A stretch of DNA of 64,000 nt from Arcicella rosea (lineage in GTDB: Bacteria; Bacteroidota; Bacteroidia; Cytophagales; Spirosomataceae). Position numbers and translations under genes: made by a program. The stretch is from positions 62,001 through 126,000 of the forward strand of contig NZ_JBEUMS010000017.1 of the NCBI RefSeq assembly GCF_040543805.1. Direction: 5' to 3'. The notes below the pieces were generated by a model. The model did no database searches. It was not told the DNA's origin and saw only the letters and a list, made by a program, of their open reading frames with translations. This document shows, one piece after another, positions 8,475-18,909 of the stretch (position 1 is the first letter of the stretch; each line of letters begins with the position of its first letter).

Positions 8475-11400
8475 TTATTCCCCCATTCCACTCTCGTAAA
8501 TCGTAGGAATATAATGTTTACTTTCCTTGTCTTCTGGGTCAAGGGAAACAGATTCTGTTGATGTTTTTTCTTGAAACCAAGCAAATACCAAAGGAAGTAT
8601 AATTAAAGCCGCAAAAGTTGAGGCAATCAATCCGCCAATCACGGCACGAGCCAGTGGAGATGTTTGGTCGCCACCTTCTCCTAAACCAGAAGCCATCGGA
8701 ATCATCCCGACAACCATCGCCACACTCGTCATTAAAATTGGACGAATCCGCAAGGCTGCCGCTTCTTTGGCTGCTTCCAAAGCATTGCCTGTTATTTTTC
8801 GAAGTTGCTCCGCATTGGTAATTAATAAAACGGCATTGGCAATAGATACGCCGACCGACATAATAATGCCCATGTACGACTGTAAATTCAGCGTAGAATT
8901 CGTCAATCTCAACATCAACAAAGCCCCTAAAACCACCGCTGGAATGGTCGTGAGAATAACGATAGATACTTTAAATGATTGGAAATTAGCTGCTAACATC
9001 AAGAAAATCACCACAATGGCAACTAATAAACCAGCTTGTAAACTATCTAAAGTTTCTGTCAGTACTTTACTTAAACCGATTGGCTCAATGGTTAAACCTC
9101 TTGGTAACTCTCCGAGCGAAGCAATGGCTTTACTTACATCTGCTGTTGCCGTTCCCAAATCTTGTTTGTATAAATTGGCAGTTACCGAAAGCGTTGGCAA
9201 AGCGCCTAAGTTATCGTTTTCACCATAAATGGTATCGTTTTGAATCGTCGCAACATCGCTCAGAACGGGTCTTATTGAATTTCGTTGCAAAGAAATTTCA
9301 CCAATATCACCAACACTAGTCATTTTGTTTTCAGGAATTTGTACTTGTACACTATAAGTCAAACCTGATTTTTCATCGACCCAAACACTTTTATCGGTAT
9401 AACGAGACGAAGATGTAGAGGCAGTAAGTGTACGTGAAATTTCACTCATATCTACACCTAATTGCGAAGCTCGTACTCGGTCGATATTAATATTAATGGC
9501 TGGATATTTGATGGGCTGACCCAATTGCACATCTCGCAAATAGCTGATTTCACTTAATTTAGCAATCAGTTTTTTGGCATATTCTTCGTTATTTTTCTTA
9601 CTTCTTCCTGCTAAACGTACTTCGATTGGCGTTGGCGAACCTTGGCTTAGGATTTTATCAGTCAATTCAATCGGTTCAAAAGAAAGTTTCAAGTCTGGAA
9701 TGGTCGCTTTGATTCTTTTTCTGAAATCGTCTTTTAGTTCTTCCAAATCCACTTCAAAATGTTCATTTAATTGAACTTGTAAAACGGCTTCTTGCGGACC
9801 ACTCATAAACAAGTAAATCGGACTGGTAGAGAAAAGCCCGGGATGTTGCCCGACGAAAGCAGAAGTAATTTCAACGTTTTCTTTTCCAACCATTTTTTCA
9901 AGAATGGCGATAGATTGAATCAATTTTTGTTCGGTTCGTTCAATTCTTGTTCCTTCTTTGGCACGCAAACGAACTTGAAATTGTCCGCCATTGGTTTTCG
10001 GTAAAACGTCTCTTCCAATAGTACTTAGCAACAAAAAGGCTAAACCAGAAATAACTACTAAATATGCTACAACCAATGCTTTACGATAAGGGAAAATCTT
10101 TTCAAGCATTGCCAAAAACGAATTTTTGAAACGATCGAAAATACTTATTTTTTTAGGAGGATGTTCTACAAAATCCTTTTTCTGTGTAATCTGATTGAAT
10201 TCTGAAGCAACACTTATTTTAGAAGCAATGAAATCTTCATTATCTGGCAAATTAGTACTGTGTGGGCGTTCGTGTACTTTCATCAACCAGTTTGCCATAA
10301 TTGGCACAAAGGTTTGCGACAAAAGGAATGAAACCAACATCGAGAAACCAATGGCTAAAGCCAAAGGTAAAAACAAGGCTCCCGGAATGCCCGTCATCGT
10401 AAAGGCTGGTGCAAAAACTGCCAAAATACAGAAGAGAATCAAGAGTTTCGGAAAGGCGATTTCTTTACAAGCATCCCAAACGGCTAAGGCTTTGGGTTTG
10501 CCCAAATCTAAATGTTGGTGAATATTTTCAATCGTCACGGTGGATTCATCGACCAAAATACCAATTGCTAAAGAAAGTCCACTCAGCGTCATGATATTAA
10601 TCGTTTGTCCGCACAATTGTAAAAAGAGTACGCCCGCAATGATAGAAGTCGGAATCGTCAGGATTACAATCAAAGCACCTCTGGCATCGCCCAAAAAGAG
10701 TAAAACCATTAAACCTGTTAAAATCGCTCCGATTGCTCCTTCGGAAAGTAAACTTTTTACGGCATTGATTACGTAAACAGATTGGTCAAATTCATAAGAA
10801 AGTGTAACATCTTCTGGTAATTGACTTTGCAGTTTTGGCAAAGCTTTTTTAAGATTCTGAACTACTTCCCAAGTAGAAGCATTGGCAGATTTGGTAATTG
10901 CCAAGTAAACAGAACGTTTGCCGTTGATTAAAGCATAACTTCCTGTAATATCGGCGGCATCTTCTACTACGGCAACATCTCTCAGAAAAAGGTTTTGTAC
11001 ACCACCTTTAAAGAGCGGAATTTGTTCAAAATCTTTGACGGTTTTAATCGTCGTGTTGGATGGCGTGATATAATTATAATCGCCAACACGCACGTTTCCA
11101 GAAGGAGAAGTTTGGTTATTGAGACGAATGGCTTCTACAATTTGATCGACCGTCATATTATGCGAACGCATCAATTCTGGGTCGGCTTTAATCACAACCG
11201 TTCGCACGTTTCCACCAAATGGAGCAGGGGAAATCAAACCCGGAATCGAACTAAAAGACGAACGAATATAAGTATTGGCAAGGTCGGATAATTCATTATT
11301 TGAACGAATTGGACTACTCAAAACCAATTGTCCAACTGGTAAAGTAGAAGCATCAAAACGTAAAATAAATGGCGGTTGTGAGCCGGGCGGGAAAATAGCT

Positions 11401-11747
11401 TGAGCACGATTACTAAAAGCGGATACTTCTGCCGCCGCCTGAGCCATGTTTGTACCTTGATAAAAAGTAAGTTTCATCAAGGTTAAACCTTGTATATTTT
11501 TGGTTTCTATGCTTTTAACACCCGAAACATAGAGTAAAAGGTTAACGTACTGACGCCCAAAAAAAGACTCCATTTGTGTAGGCGTATAACCACCAAATGG
11601 ATGTGAAATATAAATCACGGGCATATTCATATCAGGGAAAATATCAATTTTGATATTCCTGATAGCATTGATACCAAAGAACAACAAACCAGCCACCAAT
11701 ACAAGTATCGTGATAGGTTTGCGTAAAGCTGTTTTGATTAAATTCAT
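8475..11747 (-). CDS. Efflux RND transporter permease subunit
   Basis: A 1090-residue RND pump, middle gene of the operon. It starts MNLIKTALRKPITILVLV and has the two-fold repeat of periplasmic loops and membrane blocks. The helix-4 motif is GILVDESTVTIENI, with D400-E401 where AcrB has a DD pair; this variant is typical of a separate Bacteroidota/proteobacterial RND group and differs from the HAE-1-like pump at 0.8-4 kb. A poorly conserved cytoplasmic insert (about residues 495-545) separates the two halves. Only 2 bp separate its start from the stop of the outer-membrane channel gene, implying translational coupling. Confidence 0.94.
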   Translation of the reverse strand: MNLIKTALRKPITILVLVAGLLFFGINAIRNIKIDIFPDMNMPVIYISHPFGGYTPTQMESFFGRQYVNLLLYVSGVKSIETKNIQGLTLMKLTFYQGTNMAQAAAEVSAFSNRAQAIFPPGSQPPFILRFDASTLPVGQLVLSSPIRSNNELSDLANTYIRSSFSSIPGLISPAPFGGNVRTVVIKADPELMRSHNMTVDQIVEAIRLNNQTSPSGNVRVGDYNYITPSNTTIKTVKDFEQIPLFKGGVQNLFLRDVAVVEDAADITGSYALINGKRSVYLAITKSANASTWEVVQNLKKALPKLQSQLPEDVTLSYEFDQSVYVINAVKSLLSEGAIGAILTGLMVLLFLGDARGALIVILTIPTSIIAGVLFLQLCGQTINIMTLSGLSLAIGILVDESTVTIENIHQHLDLGKPKALAVWDACKEIAFPKLLILFCILAVFAPAFTMTGIPGALFLPLALAIGFSMLVSFLLSQTFVPIMANWLMKVHERPHSTNLPDNEDFIASKISVASEFNQITQKKDFVEHPPKKISIFDRFKNSFLAMLEKIFPYRKALVVAYLVVISGLAFLLLSTIGRDVLPKTNGGQFQVRLRAKEGTRIERTEQKLIQSIAILEKMVGKENVEITSAFVGQHPGLFSTSPIYLFMSGPQEAVLQVQLNEHFEVDLEELKDDFRKRIKATIPDLKLSFEPIELTDKILSQGSPTPIEVRLAGRSKKNNEEYAKKLIAKLSEISYLRDVQLGQPIKYPAININIDRVRASQLGVDMSEISRTLTASTSSSRYTDKSVWVDEKSGLTYSVQVQIPENKMTSVGDIGEISLQRNSIRPVLSDVATIQNDTIYGENDNLGALPTLSVTANLYKQDLGTATADVSKAIASLGELPRGLTIEPIGLSKVLTETLDSLQAGLLVAIVVIFLMLAANFQSFKVSIVILTTIPAVVLGALLMLRLTNSTLNLQSYMGIIMSVGVSIANAVLLITNAEQLRKITGNALEAAKEAAALRIRPILMTSVAMVVGMIPMASGLGEGGDQTSPLARAVIGGLIASTFAALIILPLVFAWFQEKTSTESVSLDPEDKESKHYIPTIYESGMGE

Positions 11748-11749
11748 TA

Positions 11750-13153
11750 TTATCTAGCTTGTTTGATGAGTAAATCGATGTCTCCGTTGCTGGCTGCTTT
11801 TAATACTAAAGCTTGCCAAACGTTGGCATAGGCAACGCTGATATTGGTTTCGGCTCTGTTCAGCACGAACAAAGCTTGGGTAAGGTCGATGATGTTCGAA
11901 AGTCCGTTTTTATACAATACCGCTTTTTGTTCGTAAACATTTCGGGCGGCATCTAATTGAATCGGTGATTCTTTGTAGGTCAACAAAGCATTTTCAATGC
12001 GTTGATCTGCTAAAATCATTTGGCTTTTTAGTTGATTTTCCATCAAATCGTATTCACTTTTTAAGCCTTCGCTGATAAACTGCTGTGCCTTAATTTGATG
12101 ATTGATTTTGGTGGGCGACATAAAATTCCAGAACATCCCCGCCCCAAGAATAAAATTACTTCTGGATGGAGCAATGCCTGAAAAGTAGTTTTTATCAACA
12201 TGATTATTGGTAGGAGAGTAGTCATAGTCAAAACCAGAAGCTTTCGACTGAAATGAACCGAACACACTAATTACGGGTAGTTTATTTCTGCTCAGGAGTT
12301 TCTGCGTATTTTCTGCAATACTAATGCGTGATTTTACCAATTGAAGAGTCGGATTATTTTCTATCGCTAAAGTAGAACCCAATTGCTCAGGAATTTTACT
12401 GAAATATAAAGTATCTAATTGAAAGTGTTTCGTTGGAGTATTCAACAAAATTGCCAATTGGTTGGTCGCTTGTAGTTCAATGTTTTGTGCTTCGATTTCG
12501 CCGAGTCTGGCGTTAGAAACCTCTGCATTAGTAATCGAAGAATCCACACCTGCATTCAAACCATTCGCTGTTCTTGCTTTAATTACATCACGCAAGGCCG
12601 ATACTCTTTTGTAATTCTGTTTACTAATTTCTACGAATTTTTGTGCTGTTAAAAGACTGAAATATGCTGCCGTGATTTTAATGGCATGAGCAAACTTTTC
12701 TTGTTGTAAATCCAAAGAATCTCTTGATACTTGCGAACGGGCAATGTCCACACTCGCTTTTAAACGACCAAAAGTATATATATCCCAATTGACGTTCGAA
12801 GCGTACAAAGCCCCAAAAGCTGTATTCCAATTTTGGCTTTCCGAACTTGGGCCAGCCGCTGCCATCCCAACGCCCCTGTAGGGATATAAAGACCCAAATT
12901 GCCCGTTGGCTGTTCCATAATTGTTTTGTATCGCCGCTGTTACGTCTGGCAAAAACTGTTTCTGAGCATTTATCACCAATGCTTCCGAAGCCTTTAGGTA
13001 ATTCTTTTTGGCTTTGATAGAATTGTAATTTTCTAAGCCAAGCTGAATGGCATCCGATAATTTCAAGAAAGGCTCTTGTGCCAGAGAAGAACCAGACGCC
13101 AATATGCAGGATAAAAACACTAAAATGCGTCGGTATTTTTGGAACATCATCAT
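11750..13153 (-). CDS. TolC-family outer-membrane efflux channel
   Basis: A 467-residue outer-membrane factor. It begins with a signal peptide (ILVFLSCILASGSSLAQ) and carries the duplicated OEP coiled-coil pattern (FLKLSDAIQLGLENYNSIKAKKNYLKASEALV; later NGLSNIIDLTQALFVLNRAETNISVAYANVWQALV). It is the first gene of the minus-strand operon that continues with the RND permease and adaptor, so this system is complete. The start was chosen because the signal peptide follows at once; three Met codons in a row leave a 1-2 residue uncertainty. A TATATTTG -7 box lies about 55 bp upstream. Confidence 0.93.
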   Translation of the reverse strand: MMMFQKYRRILVFLSCILASGSSLAQEPFLKLSDAIQLGLENYNSIKAKKNYLKASEALVINAQKQFLPDVTAAIQNNYGTANGQFGSLYPYRGVGMAAAGPSSESQNWNTAFGALYASNVNWDIYTFGRLKASVDIARSQVSRDSLDLQQEKFAHAIKITAAYFSLLTAQKFVEISKQNYKRVSALRDVIKARTANGLNAGVDSSITNAEVSNARLGEIEAQNIELQATNQLAILLNTPTKHFQLDTLYFSKIPEQLGSTLAIENNPTLQLVKSRISIAENTQKLLSRNKLPVISVFGSFQSKASGFDYDYSPTNNHVDKNYFSGIAPSRSNFILGAGMFWNFMSPTKINHQIKAQQFISEGLKSEYDLMENQLKSQMILADQRIENALLTYKESPIQLDAARNVYEQKAVLYKNGLSNIIDLTQALFVLNRAETNISVAYANVWQALVLKAASNGDIDLLIKQAR

Positions 13154-13205
13154 ATTAAATTTGCTATTGAATTGAAGCGCACACTTATTAGTCTATTGAG
13201 TTGAC

Positions 13206-13213
13206 CAAATATA
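13206..13213 (-). promoter_or_regulatory. -7 box TATATTTG for TolC-RND operon
   Basis: An exact TAnnTTTG match on the minus strand, 53 bp upstream of the TolC-like start. No -33 motif at normal spacing. The 334-bp divergent gap otherwise holds only A+T-rich DNA and the 13449 box. Confidence 0.4.
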
Positions 13214-13448
13214 TTCAAACATTTTGATTTGCTTTATAGGCTATTGTACCATTTTGATATATTTATGCTTACTCGGAATGATAAATCACTCAGGTAATTT
13301 GCTCAATTGAATTATTAGTAGAAAAAATAAAAAAATATAAATAAACCAAGATTTTTACTTTTTGAAACTTTCGGAAAGACTTAAGCCTTTTTACAAAACT
13401 TGGCTCATTGATTAATTTTCTGGTAATAATTCCCTAACATGGCAAGGA

Positions 13449-13456
13449 TACTTTTG
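13449..13456 (+). promoter_or_regulatory. -7 box TACTTTTG
   Basis: An exact TAnnTTTG match 31 bp upstream of the phosphatase fusion start, giving a predicted leader of about 27 nt. Confidence 0.5.
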
Positions 13457-13487
13457 CATTTTTAAAACCCTTTCTTTTGTCAACAAC

Positions 13488-15323
13488 ATGAAAAAACATT
13501 TTTTCCTTTTTCTTGCGCTTCTTTTAGGAACAAAAGCTTTGGCTCAGCCAGCGGCTTATTCCATGAAAAATACTCATGCCCACAATGATTACTTACACGA
13601 TTTACCTTTTTATGAAGCCTACTCTTTACATTTTGGCATGATTGAAGCAGACCTTTTTAAACAAGGCGAAGAATTGGTCGTTGCTCATGAAAAGGAATCT
13701 ATTCGTTTGAATCGCACTTTTAAAACTTTATACCTTGAACCATTACTCAAACAAATTGCAATGAACGATGGGAAAATATATAAAGATGGGCAACGCCTAC
13801 AATTATTGATTGATATTAAAGAAGATGGCGAACAAGCTTTGAAGCTTTTAGAAAAGCAATTAAAGCCTTATCGTAATTATTTTGATGTAAAAAATAATCC
13901 AAATGCTGTTCAAATCGTCATCAGTGGCGATATACCAAAAAGTACTGATTTTGATAAATTTGATGATATTTTTTACTTCGATGGTCGCCGAAACCAAAAT
14001 TATTCTCCCAAAAATTTTGAGCGAGTTGCATTAATAAGCACGAGCATTACAGATTTTACTCGTTGGAATGGCAAAGGACTCATCACCGCACCACAATACT
14101 TGAAAGTAAAAAACTTTGTTGATTCCGTCCATCGCATCGGAAAGCCAGTTCGTTTTTGGGCAGTTCCTAATTCGCTAACAGCCTATAAAGCTTTGATGAA
14201 ATTGGGCGTAGATTATATCGGAACAGATAATTTATCTGAATTGGCAAATTATATCAAAAACCTTGAGGCTTTTTCTGCCAAACCAATTGCTCAACACATT
14301 CCTTACTTGCCAACGTATCAAGCTGATGGTATTCAAAAGAAATCAAAAAATATCATTTTCTTGATTGGCGACGGCATGGGCTTGGCTCAAATTTATAGTG
14401 GAATTACAGCCAATGGGGGTAAACTAAACTGGACAAATTTTAAACATATTGGTTTTTCAAAAACCAATTCTGCGGATAGTTTTTGTACAGATTCAGCGGC
14501 GGGAGCGACGGCTTTTTCTACAGGCGAAAAAACGAACAATCGCTACATCGGTATGAATACGAAACAGCAACCTTTGGAAAATATTTCAGAAATACTAGAT
14601 AAAAAGAAAATCAAAGTGGGCTTAGTGGTTTCGGAGGAAATTACGGGAGCAACGCCCGCTTCTTTTTATGCACATCAGCCAGAAAGAGATTGGTCGCAAT
14701 TGATTGCAGATGATTTGGCGACAAGTCCGATTTCATTAATCATTGGCGCAGGAAAAGAAGCTTTCAGACCAGAAACTTTAGCTAATCTTAGTAAAAAGGG
14801 AAAAATTCTTGCTAGCATTGATGAACTTAAACAAGCCCAAACACAAGAAAAAACCTTTGTGTTTGTCGATAAAAACGAAGTTCGTCCGAAACACGAAGGA
14901 AGAGGAGAGTATCTTTCTGAAGCTTTTGAGGCTGCCGTAAAACAATTGGAAAGTACTTCGCCAAATGGTTTTTTCTTGATGTTAGAAGGTTCAAAAATTG
15001 ATTGGGGCGGACATGCCAACCAGTTGAATTATGTAGCGAACGAAATGTTGGATTTCGATAAAGTAATCGGAAAAGCCTTAGAATATGCCGATAAAAATGG
15101 CGAAACAACGATTATCATCACCGCAGACCACGAAACGGGCGGTTTGTCTTTATTAGAAGGCGATTTCAAAACAGGAAAATTAGAAGGTAATTTCAGTACC
15201 AACGACCATTCTGGAATTGCTGTTCCTGTGGTTGCTTATGGTCCAAATGCACAACTTTTCACGGGATTTTATGAAAATAATACTATTTTTGAGAAGTTGC
15301 TTAAATGCCTGCGGATAAAGTGA
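13488..15323 (+). CDS. Phosphodiesterase-like domain fused to alkaline phosphatase
   Basis: A 611-residue exported protein (signal peptide ending KALAQ). Residues ~25-265 resemble the bacterial PI-PLC/glycerophosphodiesterase-like TIM barrel (NTHAHNDYLHDLPF, MIEADLF, LVVAHE, LQLLIDIKEDGEQALKLL). Residues ~285-608 are an alkaline phosphatase: metal-binding IGDGMG with D295, the family signature TDSAAGAT with nucleophile S336, and the late metal motifs DWGGHAN, TADHETGG and NDHSG. A phosphodiester could be cleaved by the first domain and its phosphate released by the second, in the periplasm; this coupling is inference. It is a single gene with a nearby promoter box. Confidence 0.87.
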   Translation: MKKHFFLFLALLLGTKALAQPAAYSMKNTHAHNDYLHDLPFYEAYSLHFGMIEADLFKQGEELVVAHEKESIRLNRTFKTLYLEPLLKQIAMNDGKIYKDGQRLQLLIDIKEDGEQALKLLEKQLKPYRNYFDVKNNPNAVQIVISGDIPKSTDFDKFDDIFYFDGRRNQNYSPKNFERVALISTSITDFTRWNGKGLITAPQYLKVKNFVDSVHRIGKPVRFWAVPNSLTAYKALMKLGVDYIGTDNLSELANYIKNLEAFSAKPIAQHIPYLPTYQADGIQKKSKNIIFLIGDGMGLAQIYSGITANGGKLNWTNFKHIGFSKTNSADSFCTDSAAGATAFSTGEKTNNRYIGMNTKQQPLENISEILDKKKIKVGLVVSEEITGATPASFYAHQPERDWSQLIADDLATSPISLIIGAGKEAFRPETLANLSKKGKILASIDELKQAQTQEKTFVFVDKNEVRPKHEGRGEYLSEAFEAAVKQLESTSPNGFFLMLEGSKIDWGGHANQLNYVANEMLDFDKVIGKALEYADKNGETTIIITADHETGGLSLLEGDFKTGKLEGNFSTNDHSGIAVPVVAYGPNAQLFTGFYENNTIFEKLLKCLRIK

Positions 15324-15324
15324 T

Positions 15325-15383
15325 GAGCTTTGAGCCGTGAGCTATAAGTTTTTTTAATGCTCATAACTCACGGCTCAAAGCTC
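15325..15383. repeat. TGAGC-type 7-nt tract, two-armed hairpin
   Basis: Arms 15325-15348 and 15360-15383 are complementary at 22 of 24 positions and are built of 7-mers ending in GAGC on one side and GCTCA words on the other. It begins 2 bp after the phosphatase stop and ends 10 bp before the helicase start, filling the gap. Confidence 0.8.
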
Positions 15384-15393
15384 AAAGCCAAAT

Positions 15394-18300
15394 ATGCTCC
15401 CTCGTCAACTAACATATACTTTTGAAAACCTCAATATTTCAACGCTTACTTATTTAACCATTTTAAAGCACAGTTCATCGCTCGTTTCAACGGACGAAAA
15501 AGGCTTTTTTGACCTTCAACCTGAAAAAATTGAGCTGAATTATACAGAAATTCCTGTCTATTTAACTCGCATGGATTTTGTCACCGTTACGGTCAGACAA
15601 GAAAAAGATTCCATCAAACTCGCTTGTAATTGCAATGCGCCCATCAAAAATCTCTGTGAACATCAAGTACAAGTATTGCTGAATCTGACTGAAAGACAGA
15701 CGCTTAGAGTGTTTTTTGATGATGCTCTTCGCCATAATAAAATGGTAACTTTTGCCAAAGATTATGGTTTAGAAAACGAAAAGAATTTAGACGAATACTT
15801 TTGGTTAGAATACAATCCTTTTAAGTTGTCGATTAAGCCAAAATTAAAGGAATTAATCGCTGTAAATCAGGTAAGTAATACGTTACTCAGTAATTCTTTA
15901 TTACCACAATCAACACTTCCGAATATTCCTTTTGCCCTTTTGGGAGAAAACCAAAAAATGGTGATTGTTTTGGGAAAACATCGCTATTATGACCACTTGA
16001 TTGTTGAATTGTATGAAGCACAATCGACTAAAGATGGAAAGATAAAAAATCCACTTAAAACCATTAATCCATTAGATTTTATCTGGAAAACTGCTGAAAT
16101 AGAGGAAGTTAAATTTTATACAAGTATTCTGAAATTTCAACAGCCCAATCATGAAAAATCATCTAAAACACTTTTTGAAGGCTTAAAAGCTTTGGCGAGA
16201 AATCCGCTGAATCTTGAAGTATTTTATCATGACCCTAAAATTTCGGATAAAGTAAATGCCAATTCCGTTGTTCCGATTCGCTTGAAATTGTTGAAAATAG
16301 ACATGAAAATGCAGATTGATTATAAAGACATTTTTCATGAAGTTTCGGCAGAATTACTGATTAATGATAGAGTATATGACTTAAAAGCGCTGTCGATAAA
16401 ATTTGATTATTTTATTCAAATTACGGATACTTTATATTTAATTGAAAATCCAGATTTCCTCAGAATCATTACTTTTTTCAAGCAGAATAATCATAAAATT
16501 TTGGTTCATCGTTCAAAATTTGAGGAGTTCCAAAAGAATATTTTATACAAACTCGAAAATAGGATTCGAGTACATTATTCTTATATCCGACCAGCTACGC
16601 CCGCTCAAATTGAAGAAAATACATTTGATGTAAATCAGCAAAAAATCATTTATCTGTCTGATTCAGAGGATTATATTTTGATTACGCCCGTTATCAAATA
16701 CGGAAAAGTAGAAGTGCCAGTACTTTCTCAAAAGCAGATTTATGCCTCAGATTTTAACGGAAATGTTTTCTTGTTAGAACGAGATAATAATGCAGAAATC
16801 CAGTTTACGGCTGATTTAATAAAACAACATCCTGATTTTGAAGACCAGCTCGACCATAATTATTTCTTTTTACATCGGAGGCATTTTCTGGATGAAGATT
16901 GGTTTTTAGAGGCTTTTGAAGAATGGCAAAACCAAGGAATTACCATTTTAGGCTTTAACGAACTGAAAGAAAATAAGCGAAATTACAACAAAGCACGAGT
17001 TACTGTTAACGTAACGAGTGGCATTCGTTGGTTTGAAACCGAATTATCGGTTCGTTATGGCAAGCAACAAGTACCTTTAAAACAATTGCAAAAATCGCTC
17101 AGAAACAGAAGTAAATATGTGCAATTGGGCGATGGAACTTTAGGCATTTTGCCAGCGCAATGGATACAGCAATTCACAGAATATTTTGAAGCAGGAGAGA
17201 TTGTTGAGCATAAAATCAGGATTCCGAAAAGTAATTTTTCGGAGATTCGACGGATGTTTAAAGAAGAGTTTTTGGAAAATGAAGTAAAACAAGAATTGAC
17301 GCTTTATACCAATAAACTGAAGGATTTTGAAAAAATTGAAAACGTAGCAATTCCAGAAGCTTTGAATGCGACGTTAAGAGATTATCAAAAACAAGGCTTG
17401 AATTGGCTCAATTTCTTGGATGAATTTGGTTTCGGCGGTTGCTTGGCAGATGATATGGGTTTGGGGAAAACCATTCAAATTATCACTTTTATTTTATCAC
17501 AAAGAAGTAAAAAAGTACAAAATACAAACTTGATTGTAGTGCCTACTTCGTTGATTTTTAACTGGGAAGCCGAAGTAGCCAAATTTGCCCCTTCTATTAA
17601 AATATTGAGTGTTTATGGAAGTAATCGTGTAAAAAGTACCAAAGGATTTGAAGAATATGAAATCATTTTGACTTCTTACGGAACACTTTTATCGGACGTC
17701 ACTTTCTTGAAAAAGTATCATTTCAATTATATTTTTCTGGATGAATCACAAGCGATTAAAAACCCAAGTTCTCAGCGTTATCAGGCTGCTTGTTTGTTGT
17801 CGGCTCGTAATAAAATCGTGTTGACGGGTACACCGATTGAAAACAACACTTTTGATTTATACGGTCAGCTTTCTTTTACTTGTCCGGGATTATTGGGGAG
17901 TCTTCAGCATTTTAAAGACCATTATTCTATGCCGATTGATAAGTTTAAAGACCAGAAAAAAGCAAAGCAATTACAGCAGAAAGTGAGTCCTTTTATTCTG
18001 CGGAGAACCAAAAAACAAGTCGCAAAAGAGTTGCCAGACAAAACTGAAGTAGTGATTTACTGTGAAATGGGCGAGCAACAAAGAAAAGTATATGATGCTT
18101 ATGAAAAGGAATTCAGAGAGTTTTTGAATCATAAAATTGAAGGCGATATTCCCAAAGAAAGTATGCACATTTTGACGGGCTTGACAAAGCTTCGACAAAT
18201 TTGTGATTCACCAGCTTTATTGAATGAAGAAGAATTTTATGGCGGAGAATCGTCTAAAATTGAGGCTTTGATGGAGGAAATTGAAATGAAATCTTCCGAA

Positions 18301-18762
18301 CATAAAATCTTAGTTTTTTCACAATTCGTCACGATGCTGGATTTGATAAAAAAGGAACTCGTAAAGCGTGATATTTCTTTTGAATACTTAACTGGTCAAA
18401 CAAAAAAACGAGAAGAAAAAGTAAATGAATTTCAGGAGAATAAACAAGTAAGAGTATTTTTAATCAGTTTAAAAGCAGGAGGGACGGGCTTGAATTTGAC
18501 AGAAGCAGATTACGTGTATTTAATTGACCCGTGGTGGAATCCTGCGGTTGAAAATCAGGCAATTGACCGTTGTTATCGCATCGGACAAAAGAAAAATGTA
18601 GTGGCAGTAAGGCTGATTTGTCCGAATACGATTGAAGAAAAAATCATGCGTTTGCAGGAATCCAAAAATGATTTAGTCGGTGATTTAATCAAGACTGATA
18701 CTTTGATGTTGAAGTCATTTACCAAAGATGATTTGTTGGCTTTGGTGGGCGGAAAGCCGTGA
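15394..18762 (+). CDS. SWIM zinc-finger SNF2-family DNA-dependent ATPase/helicase
   Basis: A 1122-residue protein of the bacterial HepA/SNF2 class, expected to translocate on DNA and remodel protein-DNA or RNA polymerase complexes. Near the N-terminus is a SWIM zinc motif, C78-x-C80-x7-C88-x-H90. The middle (~100-640) is the poorly conserved SNF2-associated region. The helicase core follows: Walker A DMGLGKT (K692), DEAH-like box D783-E-S-Q, LTGTPIENN, and the C-terminal RecA lobe with LISLKAGGTGLNL, YLIDPWWNPAVENQAIDRCYRIGQ. The protein is complete. No restriction or defence partner is adjacent, so it looks like a stand-alone gene. Confidence 0.93.
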   Translation: MLPRQLTYTFENLNISTLTYLTILKHSSSLVSTDEKGFFDLQPEKIELNYTEIPVYLTRMDFVTVTVRQEKDSIKLACNCNAPIKNLCEHQVQVLLNLTERQTLRVFFDDALRHNKMVTFAKDYGLENEKNLDEYFWLEYNPFKLSIKPKLKELIAVNQVSNTLLSNSLLPQSTLPNIPFALLGENQKMVIVLGKHRYYDHLIVELYEAQSTKDGKIKNPLKTINPLDFIWKTAEIEEVKFYTSILKFQQPNHEKSSKTLFEGLKALARNPLNLEVFYHDPKISDKVNANSVVPIRLKLLKIDMKMQIDYKDIFHEVSAELLINDRVYDLKALSIKFDYFIQITDTLYLIENPDFLRIITFFKQNNHKILVHRSKFEEFQKNILYKLENRIRVHYSYIRPATPAQIEENTFDVNQQKIIYLSDSEDYILITPVIKYGKVEVPVLSQKQIYASDFNGNVFLLERDNNAEIQFTADLIKQHPDFEDQLDHNYFFLHRRHFLDEDWFLEAFEEWQNQGITILGFNELKENKRNYNKARVTVNVTSGIRWFETELSVRYGKQQVPLKQLQKSLRNRSKYVQLGDGTLGILPAQWIQQFTEYFEAGEIVEHKIRIPKSNFSEIRRMFKEEFLENEVKQELTLYTNKLKDFEKIENVAIPEALNATLRDYQKQGLNWLNFLDEFGFGGCLADDMGLGKTIQIITFILSQRSKKVQNTNLIVVPTSLIFNWEAEVAKFAPSIKILSVYGSNRVKSTKGFEEYEIILTSYGTLLSDVTFLKKYHFNYIFLDESQAIKNPSSQRYQAACLLSARNKIVLTGTPIENNTFDLYGQLSFTCPGLLGSLQHFKDHYSMPIDKFKDQKKAKQLQQKVSPFILRRTKKQVAKELPDKTEVVIYCEMGEQQRKVYDAYEKEFREFLNHKIEGDIPKESMHILTGLTKLRQICDSPALLNEEEFYGGESSKIEALMEEIEMKSSEHKILVFSQFVTMLDLIKKELVKRDISFEYLTGQTKKREEKVNEFQENKQVRVFLISLKAGGTGLNLTEADYVYLIDPWWNPAVENQAIDRCYRIGQKKNVVAVRLICPNTIEEKIMRLQESKNDLVGDLIKTDTLMLKSFTKDDLLALVGGKP

Positions 18763-18800
18763 GTTTAGTTAGTGAGTTGTGAATGAGTGATTTAGTGATT
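18760..18800. repeat. One-armed GTGA-type short-period tract
   Basis: Words TTAGTGAG, TTGTGAAT, GAGTGATT and TAGTGATT repeat every 7-8 nt directly after the helicase stop. No complementary arm is present nearby. Confidence 0.6.
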
Positions 18801-18856
18801 ATTTTATTATAATTGATATAGAATAGTTTTTCATGAAAAATGTTTTTACATTTACC

Positions 18857-18881
18857 TAAAATTCCCATTTAGGGAATTTTA
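18857..18881. promoter_or_regulatory. Palindromic candidate operator of higBA
   Basis: TAAAATTCCC and GGGAATTTTA form a perfect 10-bp inverted repeat with a 5-bp spacer, ending 28 bp before the toxin start. HigA-type antitoxins normally bind such palindromes to autoregulate; that role here is inferred. Lack of a T run argues against a terminator. Confidence 0.6.
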
Positions 18882-18909
18882 TAATACTACACTATTAATT
18901 TTTACGAAA

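Noticed and set aside
18857..18881. Terminator for the SNF2 gene
   Set aside because: No T run after the stem and it sits at the promoter position of higB; an operator is more likely.
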